A stretch of 64,000 bases of DNA from Wallacemonas rigidus (taxonomy: Eukaryota > Euglenozoa > Kinetoplastea > Trypanosomatida > Trypanosomatidae): contig JASAOL010000608.1 of assembly GCA_030849045.1 (NCBI GenBank), forward strand, positions 434,001 through 498,000. The letters run 5' to 3'. The notes under the pieces are model-generated. The model ran no database searches, was not told where the DNA came from, and was given only the letters and a program-made list of their open reading frames with translations. Shown here piece by piece: positions 10,501 to 19,800 of this stretch. The first letter of the stretch is position 1, and the number at the start of each line of letters is the position of its first letter. Both the position numbers and the translations under genes were made by a program.

Positions 10501-12516
10501 GCCGTGCACTTCCTCTTCATCAGAAAGAGCTTGTGCGGAGGGAAGATCACTACAGCGGTCACGTGTGTCTGCGTCGAGCGCGCGCAGGGGAGGTACAGTG
10601 GGTGCCGGCTCCGGTTCTGTCTCCCGCACAAGGTTTGTCGGTGCCTCGTACCGCCGCGACGGTGTGCCCGCTTTGTTCGCCGGCGCGGCCTGAAGCGCAT
10701 GGATAGCCTCCCATAGCGCGGAGAGTGCGGCAGACTCTTTGGCAGCGTCCCTGTCCTGCTGATCGGCCAAGTCGGAGGCGGCACGCGGGACAGAAGAGAA
10801 CGGTGACACGGAGACAGGCACATCCTCATTCGCACCACTTCGTCTGGGGCCATCGTATTTCTCTTTTCCCCGCTGGTGGTGTGGATGGGCGCGAGGCGCG
10901 TCACTTTTACGCCCGGGCTCCCTGTCCTCCGCTAACGAAGAGACGGGCGTGGAAGCGGACCAGTAAGAGAGCGAGGACGCGGAAGACGTCGCACGAGGTT
11001 CGCGCGACATGGAGGCGACTGAGCGGTGCGGCGCGGAGGCAGAGGGACTACTGCTGTGGCGTGCGGCAGCCATCAACCATGGGTCGGTCGTACCTCCAGC
11101 TGATGGCGTCGAAGCCCGCAACCGCCCCCTCATGGTGGGTTCTGGTCCCTTCTGCGCACGCGCTTCGTTGAGATGGAGACGACGGCCACTGTCCGCGTCG
11201 GTTGTGTACTGAAGTTGATTGTCAGGTCTGTTGGACGTGCGCTGTGGACGACGATGAGAAAATCTGAAGGAACTCGACGTTGTGCTCGACGTGGCCGTCG
11301 CCCCCACCGTCTGCGTGAACGCACTGCTGGCGACACTAACTTCTGACAGCTCTCGTCGCATGCTCGCCACCGCCGGTTCGGCAGTCGGGGCAGCGGCTGG
11401 CCGGTGAGGATAGTGCGTCGACACACCGCTGAGCGCATTGCGAACGCTCGGCACGCGGTCGGCACCGACGGCAGAACCAGACGGTGCTTCCTCTAGGCGG
11501 TCCTGGGCTTCGTCGTCGCCTTCGTCACCAGGGTGGTCCTCATGTTCGCGGCTGCCCTCCCATACCTCCTCCTCGTCACCGCTGCCTTCTTCGTCCTTCT
11601 CTGTCGGTCGGGGTGGGTGTGTACCTGAGGCGCTTGACATCCCGCTGGGCTGATGTGATACCGGTGCGGTCACATCTCCATCGCGTGCCATCCTTGCAGC
11701 GCGTGCTGGACGTGGAGGTGAAGATCGGGCCTTGTCGTCAAATGAGTCTCGTGGGCTCGGCGCCGCTTGATCATGCGTTGGTGGGACCCGCCGTAGCGCC
11801 TCCACAGCGGGAGCGGGAGGGTAGGCTGTTCCTTGCGACACCATGAACGGTACGTTTCCGGCGGGATCACGTGTGTCGAAAATAAGCCAAGACGGGCGTG
11901 CGCGCGCGGATGACGAAGACGTACCGGAAGAGGATGGCCCGGTAGGCGCCTCCTTAGAGTTTTCGTTCGACTCATAGCTGCGAGTGGGGTGAACAACAGC
12001 GCGTCCACCGCACACATCGACGTTGAGTTGATCATCGCCGTTGCGGTGTGTGGGTCCTCTGCGGCTCGCGCTGCTTGTGTCCCCCATCGCGCCGAGGTCA
12101 CTATCACGGTAACCGTTTGGTGCCCGTCGATACGGTGGTGGTGGTGGGTGTGCGCCTGATGCGGAAGGCTCAGCATTTAGGCGCGCGTCGACAGGCGCGT
12201 GTTGTGCTGGTCGGCCACGAAAACTTGGCGCACGCACGCTGGAGAGAGCGTTCTCCTCACTCGACGACACACACGACGAGAACGATGTAGCCGAGGCGCC
12301 GCCACTAGCCCGCATGACCAGCTCAGGCTGTGGCTTGCCGTCATGTGCGTACGGGGCAGGAGGGTACGGCAGTGCCGTGTGCGGTGAGGGAGTCGTGGTA
12401 CCGAGGTAAATTGAATCCTGGTAATTCGCCGGGTGCGATTGCAGCGACGCCACGCAGTCCCGCAGCGCCACGAGCGTGTTCCAGTCGGGTTCATGGCGAC
12501 AGGCGGGCCAGGACAT
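7510..12516 (-). CDS. Large disordered hypothetical protein (1668 aa)
   Basis: A single long frame starts at a verified ATG (12516). It has strong third-position GC and no transmembrane segment. Composition is dominated by Ser, Ala, Pro, Thr, Arg and acidic residues, with many short charged or His-rich runs such as CRHHHHHSRSSS near the C-terminus, so most of it is predicted to be disordered. Two parts look more ordered and may be conserved: the first ~60 residues (MSWPACRHEPDWNTLVAL...) and the C-terminal tail with LASVDVLVRGVHRDYRAM and an acidic, Gly-rich end. I recognise no domain or catalytic motif. A scaffold, cytoskeletal or RNA-associated role would be a guess, so no function is assigned. 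Its length and continuous open frame make coding status secure. Confidence 0.85.
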   Translation of the reverse strand: MSWPACRHEPDWNTLVALRDCVASLQSHPANYQDSIYLGTTTPSPHTALPYPPAPYAHDGKPQPELVMRASGGASATSFSSCVSSSEENALSSVRAPSFRGRPAQHAPVDARLNAEPSASGAHPPPPPYRRAPNGYRDSDLGAMGDTSSASRRGPTHRNGDDQLNVDVCGGRAVVHPTRSYESNENSKEAPTGPSSSGTSSSSARARPSWLIFDTRDPAGNVPFMVSQGTAYPPAPAVEALRRVPPTHDQAAPSPRDSFDDKARSSPPRPARAARMARDGDVTAPVSHQPSGMSSASGTHPPRPTEKDEEGSGDEEEVWEGSREHEDHPGDEGDDEAQDRLEEAPSGSAVGADRVPSVRNALSGVSTHYPHRPAAAPTAEPAVASMRRELSEVSVASSAFTQTVGATATSSTTSSSFRFSHRRPQRTSNRPDNQLQYTTDADSGRRLHLNEARAQKGPEPTMRGRLRASTPSAGGTTDPWLMAAARHSSSPSASAPHRSVASMSREPRATSSASSLSYWSASTPVSSLAEDREPGRKSDAPRAHPHHQRGKEKYDGPRRSGANEDVPVSVSPFSSVPRAASDLADQQDRDAAKESAALSALWEAIHALQAAPANKAGTPSRRYEAPTNLVRETEPEPAPTVPPLRALDADTRDRCSDLPSAQALSDEEEVHGAHRPAKSDDSGEDNGDQTRDDALVQSHTPRYVTYLTPRGTHTMEKRLTPDSTSAALYTDAVLVDRDDQPRPPHFEYGCYISPPFRAQQGRGPVVVYDEDDAAPDSVSSLRRERREAEGREASEGRNEYQRDGRSAKDAAHGLRAFAEPDMSCETRDVPQPASSVSLSAATSVPATHQAGWEGPCPPTAQRKAALQATLPEEMEEETHDIDEQPEGVRGEPLTTLQNQRDGGDRHHAEVIGRAEKPIAPSTPVSTSCVSSVALYSSVSSHVPLAAAKNELAAYAPAAAAPMSAAPRTSTAVVPRSPDSPGKHHVTRKPTIAVVSHSYRPQQLPPPSSPDTPVPARARPLGHEHPSLSARQVVPIAPSSENQTPQASAHTKRADEAHALIPDIPSATGSSTSSASWHALHAHSEHLPMPNAGQTKPPPVRSHSDAGGQCAGTKAPAPHSTNTSTVRTDELSYLPSSSSSSGVPTPQLSSALTSAAPCLPPQLSRAATAQAGLVSYAPRQPSPHTEPSEPSATRGSMHLDTAPPVLIREDPRRSGGERNKVEDTHHRSPGSSVRRPVEVPAVVGRSCVSPERESEAARPRSTAPNGAPSVDQNDSAVDDRVSAAPSLPPVEATASAVDDCSGGCSGGESRAADDASLSSATQRTPLARCAHHTTPSMPSTEERAMEDVAGTVERETKYARLAETAGTVMAGMMSVSRVTTEVSAVSDGAARSEISAGTADATHRDDAQHVADETDRVSAAPTCASSVAELPRSTVPVAEGHPRQPSESSSTPVDVAPSPVKPSRFGTPSPIHVQKTCRHHHHHSRSSSPNSSTTNTSTLPSRRTVNTAYEHDVEDADEQAVRLPWRGYTLPASTTATEATHSVTPASHPTESTELVGQPTLKRYLQYLNPDGSSAALCAAAKGETAPARTTTAHVPTSHERALPTPSSRASDGGSRLASVDVLVRGVHRDYRAMSDGTATTLLDRDTVYEGEDDESGYCGGGAYDDVDL

Positions 12517-13609
12517 GGTTCAACGCGTCGCTCCGTCGCTGCCAATTCCACTTTTTTTTTTTTCAAATCGGTCAATGCGGCGGCGAGAAGAAAAGGAAAA
12601 TGAACAAGGGGACTCTGCCACGGTGCAGGGCAGAACAAACGATGTAGATACGAGGTCTTGACGTCGTATTGGGAAGGGGTGGCCCGCGGAGGGGAAAATA
12701 CGTTGAAAAATAGTAAAGGGACCAGAAAACGAGAAGAGCGGGTGAATCAATGGTCGATGCCTAAAAGAAAAAGAAGTGTTTATTTCCCGTTGACCACAAT
12801 AGCCGATAGCTCGCCACGTGACGTGGTGTTTTTTAGGAGAAAAAAGAGCAAAGAGAAACGGGCGAGTACGAGCGACGGAAGAGGAGAGAGAGAGTCCCGT
12901 GATTTCACTACGCACAACGTTTCATGCAGAAAGAGTGTACGGCATTGCGTGAGCGACGAGTTCCGCAGCCGAGCACGGCTGCTCACAGCGGTCGCTATTC
13001 GGTCGTGGACGTGCGTGGCAGGTACGCGGAGGCACCGTGTTCAGTACCCCTGAGCTCTTGTGTGTCGTCGGTACAAGTGACGTGACAGCTCATCGCTCTT
13101 TGTGGTGTGTGTGTGGGGGGAGGGGGCTAGGTTTGCGACATTGGGGTCGTTGTGGCTGCGCACAAGGTGCGTATGCACACTGCAAGGAAACATTAATAAT
13201 AATGAAAAAGGAGAAACGGATCGAGAAGACAAAAAAAAAAAAAGGACGAGGTGAGCACTGATCATGCAGGCTTCAATGTTTCTTTCCCTCCCCGTTCTGC
13301 CCCACACATGTTTTTCAACCGTGTGCCGGCCTCATTCGCGACTTCATGATTGTTCTTCTCTTCTCTCTTTGTTTTCCGTGCTGTGGTGCGACACCGCCTG
13401 TTTTCTTTTCTTTTTTTTTTTGTTTTTCTCTCGGAGTTGCTCGTGTTGTCTACACCGACGGATGTTTCAGGGAGAGTTGCGTTCGTCTTTTTTTTTCTTT
13501 TTAGTTTCCTTCTGTTTTTGTTTCTGTTTTCTCAGATCACCAAGGCGAAAGGGATGCGCTCGCTCTTCTCAGCAGTTGCCATGCCACAGTATTATTAGTC
13601 TGTACGCTC
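12517..13609. other. Intergenic spacer, no gene seen
   Basis: The spacer is 1.1 kb. T-rich blocks on the + strand at 13400-13530 give Phe/Leu-only frames that are not credible genes. On the coding strand a C/T-rich run around 12575-12600 precedes AGs 25-60 nt before the ATG at 12516, the probable splice region. Confidence 0.65.
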
Positions 13610-15841
13610 TCAGCTGAACATCTTCGAGAACATCTTCTTTTCCTTGGCCTTCTCCGCTTCGAGCGCCGTCTTGGCACGCTCCAGTTCCGCCACAACGCCT
13701 GCGTCACCGTTCGTAAGGGTCTTCGCGAGTTCCAGGTCCTTCACTGCCAGGTTGTATTCCTTCGTAGCAACGTACGCCTGACCACGACGAAAAAGTGCTT
13801 TGGCGTTCTTTGGATCCTCTTCAAGTGCGTGTGTGCAGTTGTTGATCGCGTTCCGCCACAGACCCAGCTTCACGCTACACGACGCAATGTTCAAGTAGCA
13901 CGAGAGCGAGATCTCGCGCTTCTTCGTCTTGTTCTCCTCGTCGTTGAGGTCGTACAGCTGACCAAGTGCGGCAAGAGCCTGAACAAAGCGCGTCTGTGCC
14001 TCCTGCCAGTGCTCCTGACGGAACAGCTCCTGGCCTTGTTCGCGGCGACGCTGCGCCATTCGCAGGCGCTGGGGGTCGCTCTTCAAGTCTACACCATCCG
14101 CGCCTTCCTGCTCGCGCTGCTCTTGACTGAGCTTGACGAGCTCTTCCTCTTTGCGGGCTTCCTGGGTACGCACCTTCGCGTAGTACGCGTCGACTTCAGG
14201 GCACTCCGCCTCAACGTGGGCCTTCACTTCCTTCAATTTGGTCAAGATGGCCTCCGTCGACGCCCCACCGCAGTCGTCGCGGACGTAGTCGTCGATGCCA
14301 AGCAGGTATGAACGGATCTCATCCTTCTTCGCGTTGGGTGCGTCACACCGGTCGACAGTCGCCTGGGTCTCGAGCACGTAGCCATCAAGGCTGTTCAATG
14401 CCCGCTGACGCTCGTGGATGGCATCGTCGGCGGTGGCAAGACGCGCCTCCTCCGCGCGCCAGGTCTCCACCATGGCGGACTGCGCTAGCGTCAGTGGTGA
14501 GGCCACTGGTGAGTGGGGGGAGACGAGCGTGAATCCGATGAGCCCCACATTGTGCATGCGTGCTGCATCGTCCGCCGCGGCGGTCGGTGTGGTGTCCGCA
14601 GGCGTGGCGCTCTCCTCTTCGAAGCTGCGGTTCGCTTGGGCCAGGCGCGTGCGGTGCGCGATTTCCGCCAGGATCGCAGCGCCCTCTGCGATGGACAAAT
14701 TCGCATCCAAAGTCAGACCCAAGCGCGTGGCCCCAAGGTGGGCCTTGAGGGACTCCGCAATGCACGGCGTGCGCCAGCCACCGCCAATCACCTCCACGCG
14801 CGGTTGATTCGCCGTCGTCTCTGACAACGCGGCCTTAAGCGGGGCCAGCAGATCGTGCTGCATCGCGATAAGAAGCGGGGTCGCGCACTCATCCAGCACG
14901 GCCTTGGAGATAGGTATGTTGATGTCCACGTCACCCTTCAGCGCTTCGATCTGCACTTTAGCCACATCTGTGGTGGATAAAATCTCCTTCGCCTTGCGGC
15001 ACTCGCGCAGAATTTTACGCAACGCCTTGACATCGCCGCGTAGGTCACACATCGGGTGCGTCTTGGCGATCTGCTCGTACACGTAGCTGCACAATGCACC
15101 GTCAATGAAGGCGCTGCCCATGCCAACCGACGCCGTCGCCTTCTTCTCGATCCTCTGTTGACTGACGGTGACGACGCAGCCGCTGCAGCACGAGGCGCCA
15201 ACATCGAGCAGCACCACCTCCACGGGCGTCGCCTCGGGGAGGTCCTTGAAGTGGATGTGGTGGAAGTAGGCGGCCAAACACTCGTCACTGTGCGCGATCA
15301 TGGTAGCGTCGGATGGCATGCCGGCGAGAAGGCAAGCCTGACGGAGTGCGACGGCCGAGTCTGGCGATGTTGCGTTGGGGATGGACATGCAGAGGCGCAG
15401 TGCGGGTCGCGCGCCTTCCACGCCGCTCGTGGCCGCGCGGAACTCAGGGACAAGCGAGAGCATGCTCTTGATGAAGTAGGCAGCCACCTGTACAGGGTAC
15501 AGCTCGAGGTCTGCGACCTTGCGTGGCTTCCGGAGCACCTCAGCGCTGCTGTTGGGTTGAGAGGCCGTGCTGCCGTGCACTTCCGACGTGGAGTTGCCGA
15601 ATAACCACGAAACCAAGTCCGTGATCGTTTCAAAGGGCTTCGTAATTTGCTTCGATGCGGCGTTCTCGCCGTAGCACCGCGGCTCGTTGGCGGAGTAGTA
15701 CACGACGGTGCTGGTGGCCTCATTACTGAGCTCATTGCGAACGACAGTCGGCATGCGCTTCGCAGGATCAAGCACCGTGAGCCGCGTCGTGGCGCTGCCG
15801 AGGTCGAGGCCAATGTTCAGCTGCGTGGTTGGTTGCGCCAT
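13610..15841 (-). CDS. Hsp70/Hsp110-like ATPase domain fused to C-terminal TPRs
   Basis: The protein has 743 residues with its start at ATG 15841. Residues ~7-400 are an Hsp70-superfamily nucleotide-binding domain: phosphate-1 loop GLDLGSATTRL (11-21), connect/phosphate-2 region LLDVGASCCSG (211-221), adenosine motif VIGGGWRTPC (351-360) and AEGAAI (385-390). Phosphate 2 lacks the usual GGGT. Residues ~450-560 resemble the helical lid of Hsp110 (LNSLDGYVLETQ). The beta-sandwich substrate domain between them seems missing. Residues ~595-710 carry TPR repeats of the FKBP/STI1 type (CYLNIASCSVKL, AKALFRRGQAY), and the protein ends KKMFSKMFS as many TPR co-chaperones do. A role as a nucleotide-exchange factor or co-chaperone docking to Hsp90/Hsp70 tails is likely but inferred. 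No signal peptide is seen, so it is probably cytosolic. Confidence 0.88.
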   Translation of the reverse strand: MAQPTTQLNIGLDLGSATTRLTVLDPAKRMPTVVRNELSNEATSTVVYYSANEPRCYGENAASKQITKPFETITDLVSWLFGNSTSEVHGSTASQPNSSAEVLRKPRKVADLELYPVQVAAYFIKSMLSLVPEFRAATSGVEGARPALRLCMSIPNATSPDSAVALRQACLLAGMPSDATMIAHSDECLAAYFHHIHFKDLPEATPVEVVLLDVGASCCSGCVVTVSQQRIEKKATASVGMGSAFIDGALCSYVYEQIAKTHPMCDLRGDVKALRKILRECRKAKEILSTTDVAKVQIEALKGDVDINIPISKAVLDECATPLLIAMQHDLLAPLKAALSETTANQPRVEVIGGGWRTPCIAESLKAHLGATRLGLTLDANLSIAEGAAILAEIAHRTRLAQANRSFEEESATPADTTPTAAADDAARMHNVGLIGFTLVSPHSPVASPLTLAQSAMVETWRAEEARLATADDAIHERQRALNSLDGYVLETQATVDRCDAPNAKKDEIRSYLLGIDDYVRDDCGGASTEAILTKLKEVKAHVEAECPEVDAYYAKVRTQEARKEEELVKLSQEQREQEGADGVDLKSDPQRLRMAQRRREQGQELFRQEHWQEAQTRFVQALAALGQLYDLNDEENKTKKREISLSCYLNIASCSVKLGLWRNAINNCTHALEEDPKNAKALFRRGQAYVATKEYNLAVKDLELAKTLTNGDAGVVAELERAKTALEAEKAKEKKMFSKMFS

Positions 15842-16879
15842 GTTCCTCCCTCTATGTTGGCGGTTGGCTAATCGACACTATTTTGTCTGCTTGTTTGTTT
15901 GGATTTCACCCAACGCTAAACGGTAGGAGATGAGCGCGGCGTGCTCGGGGAAGGACGATACCGAGCCCGACTAGTCAAGACAGCCGAAAGGGTGAACAAA
16001 AATAATAAAAACGAGAGAAGCGAATGCTAAGCTTCTCTCTGTGTGTGTGTGTGTTATTGTTGATGCTGTGGAAAAGATTGAAATGTTTTTTTTTTTTGTT
16101 GTTGTTGTTGTTTCTGTTGATGATGATGTGGGTAGATGGGTTTAGTTGAGGCTTTCTGTGTTGGTGCTATAGGTAGAGATTGTGAGAGCGTAGCTCTTGA
16201 CTCCGTCAGTGACCGGCAAATAGATAAATAAATTACAGATCAGATGAAACCAAGGATGGGGAATAGAAACGGAGACGAGTGCGTTTTTGACAGCAGCCAG
16301 CCTCACAGCGACCGAGAAGAATTCTGTGTCTGTGTGGGAGGTGTGAGATGATCATAACGTGCCCGATACGCTTGTATGTAGTATGGCTTCCGTCAAGCCG
16401 TTGCCCACAGCCATCCTTATTGTGCGCTTTTTCACTCGCTATGCTCACACGACCACTGGGTCGCATCGAGTCTTTCGCAGTCACCTGGTGCGGTGCTTTC
16501 TTGTGGCTGTCATTTTGTGTGTGTGCGTGTTCCTTTTCTTTTTCTTTTTTTTTTTTCGGCATAAAACAAATTGGGTGCATCAAGCGCGAAATAAAAGAGG
16601 AATATTACGACAAACGGTGAAGAGAACAAAAAAAAAGTCAAGAGCCCACGGAGCACGAAAAGAGCGTGCTGACATGTGCAGATGCAGCACAAATCTATCT
16701 TGTTATCTTCTTTCCTTCATTTTTTTTTTCTTTTCTGAAGAGAGGAGTGGGAAAAGAGCTGTTCATGTCCCTCTTCTTATGGAGAGGTTGTCAATCGTGC
16801 GATGACTTCTCGCGTCATCCATCTTCCCACCGCCTAACACACACGCTCCTCCTTCGCGGTTAGACCCTCCTCTTTTCGC
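15842..16879. other. Intergenic spacer, no gene seen
   Basis: The spacer includes a GT run at 16040-16054, a T run near 16087-16098 followed by GTT triplets, and A/G and T/C tracts around 16535-16735. No plausible coding frame was found. Confidence 0.65.
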
Positions 16880-19800
16880 TTAGGAGCTGTTGAACATATC
16901 CACGTATTGTCGACGACCGACACTGGCGCTCGTTCCGCGGCGTGGCGGTGGTCCCATGCCCTGCGGACGTGGACGTGCCTCTGCCGCGCCGGACGGCTGG
17001 CCCGCATCCGTGGACGACGCTGCAGCCGTGGCGGGAGGCGTCTGGCCGCCGCTGGGTCCTTGCGCTGCTGGTGGTGCCGAGCCGTGCGGATTCGCGACGC
17101 GCAGTGGCATCTTCGGTGGACCGCGACGCACCATCTCCGCCTGAGCCTTCTCCTCCTCCGTCTCCTCCACCATCCAGCGACCGAGCACGGGGTCGTACTT
17201 TGGCGGCTTCTCGGTGTCCAGAATCATCGGTTTGGCTTCGTCCTTCTTCTTCTTCTCGCCAGGCTTGTCGCTGCTGCTGGCGCTGTCACCACCGCGTCGG
17301 AAGAACCCCAGAAGCGCCTCCATCGATCGAGAGCGGGTCGGTTTCTTATGTTCCTCCTTCCTGCACTCGGAGGCTCTCGCGTCGCCCGCACGTCCTCGAG
17401 ACAGCGCGCTAGGCTCCTGCGATGGGGGCTGAGGTGGAGGGATCGGGGGTGTCGCAGATGCGCCAGGTGCCTCCGGCGGTGAGCGCGATGCAGCCATCGC
17501 ACCCGGCGGGGCGCCACGCGGCAGTGACGTCGGTGGGCCCGCGGTTGGTGGAGACGATGGCTGAAGACGCTCCACAACACCCGTTACTGGTGGCGGTGCC
17601 GTCGGCAGTGCAGCGGGACGCGGCACAGGGCTACCTGCCGAAGTGGGCAGTGGACCGGAAGAGCGAGACGGTGGTGGCGACGACGCCGAAAAGGCGGACT
17701 GTTGGCCAGAGGGTCGTGGAGGCCCCGGTGGTGGTGCCCCGTTCGCCGCGTGCGGAGATTGGCCGGGGCGGAGCGCGGATGGCGGCGGTGGTAGCGAAGA
17801 GGCGGTGGACACAGAACCGCTTACGGCCGGCTGCGGAGCCGCATCCTCCGTGATCGGTGCTGGTGCCTGAGGCGCAGCCACAGACGGTGCCCTCTCGTCA
17901 GACTCATTCCGTCCCCGCTCGGGTGCGGCGTGAGAGAGAGGCGGCGGGGGTGGAAGCTCGGCGAAGATGAAGAGAAGCTCTTCCAGGTAGCACGGAGGCC
18001 CTTGACAGAGCGGGTGCTGCGGCGCTGGCAGCGTCGAAAGCGTGCGACGGGCGGCGTCGTGGGCCGACGGCACAAGGCCCACCTCTGCGAGCCACAAGGC
18101 CTGCGCCACATGGAAGGCGAAGGCCTGACGCCGTCCGCGCGTGGGCAGCCCGTGCGTGCGTGCGGGAAGATCGCCGTCCGGGGCACTCGCCACGCGCGCT
18201 GCGTGGGCCACGTCCGCCGCCAATCGCGCCTCTTGCAGCATGTCTGTCAGCAGCGTCGTCGCCATGGACAGGAAGCCCGCGCGGCAGCCAGTTGCGGGGT
18301 GGTAGAAGCCACCAAGAACGCCAAGACGCACCTGGAGTGCATTCATCGTGCTCTCCTGCTCAGGGCGGAGAGGTCGGGCGGGAGTCTGACCATGGCGCCA
18401 GAGAGGACTGGCCTGTGGGGTGAGATGGGCTATGAGGAAGCATGTGTGGGCCTCCAGGATAAGCCCCGCCCGGAGCAGCGAGTCCCCTAACGTCAAGAGG
18501 CCTTGCGCACTTTGACGCGTGTAGTTACACGCCAGTGTCGCCGCGTGTGCCCGCCACGTGTGTAAGAGCTCGGCGCGCTCACGCTGCCGTCGCGTCCTGT
18601 CCGTCTGGTCGCTGTTCGGCTTGGCTTCCTCATCGCCGTGACGAGTCGCGCCCGCATCGGCGTCCAAGCACCCCTCTGACGACACAAAAGGCGGCAAGTC
18701 GACTTCGTTGAAGAGGCAGTACGCGTGTGCGAGCGGTGAGGACTTCTCGAGCTCTTTTTCCACAACGGCACGGATACTCTTCACGTACAGATCTTTACTC
18801 TCACACATCATGGAGATGATGATCGCGTGTGTGTGTAGACCACTTGACAGCGCCACTTCAACGGCCGCCTCCCGCGCACCTTGAGCGAGCAGACGCTGGA
18901 TGACGGCCAGCGCGTCCTCATCATCCTCGCCATCGGTGCTGCTGGGTTTGCCAATTGCTGGGTGCTGCGCACGTAGGTCCGTCACAGCCCCAGGTACGGG
19001 CATCACCGCGCCAGCGGCGGCGGGTGGTGTCCACTGGGCATTGCGTGGACTCGATGACCGCACGCTACGGCGAGTGCCACACTGCCGGGATGATGTGTGA
19101 TCTTTCTCCTGCTCCCGCGCCTCGTCCTGTCTCTGCTTCAGTCTCTCTTGTTCTTGGCGTTGCTGTTGATCGACGCGCTCCTGCGCGACCCCGAGGAGAG
19201 CCGCAATGGACTTGCCGCCGCCTTTTGACCATTGGAAGGCGGCGACGTCGGGGCTGAGGGCGTCGTCGAGTACGCTTGACAACACATCCAAAAACGGCGC
19301 GGGGGTGACCTCCTGCAGTGCGGCCAGTAACGAGGATGGTACATGCTCAAGGCTGCGATACGTGAGCGCCTTGTCTGTGGAAGCAAAGAAAGGCTGCGTG
19401 TTCGCGACCGCACGTACGAGTCCAGCGTAGGCGCGTCCAGATGCCGTCGTGCGCGGACAGGCGGGCACACCCTGACCAACATCACCGTGGCAGCGATCGA
19501 CGTGGTGGTGCGGCACGTCGTCTGCGCTGTGGTCGGGCTTGTGGTCACCATCCAGGAGGTCGAGCAGCCGCCACTGCTTGGGAAGCGGCGCAGGTAGGCC
19601 ATCACGGTCCTCCTCACGAGCGCGCACAGGGGTAGACCACTGTCTCGTCCCCTCTGTACTCGCCCTTGCTGTCAACGGGGCGGGCCGCACCAGTGCACCT
19701 GGGCGGTTCACACACACCGTCACCAGACCACCGCGCGGATGGCAGATCGCGAAACACGGCGTGTACGGATGTCGACGAGGTCGGGGTTGCGGAAGAGGCT

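Noticed and set aside
13264-13617. 117-codon + strand frame rich in Phe and Cys
   Set aside because: It is produced by T-rich spacer sequence (TTTTTC runs) and is on the non-coding strand.
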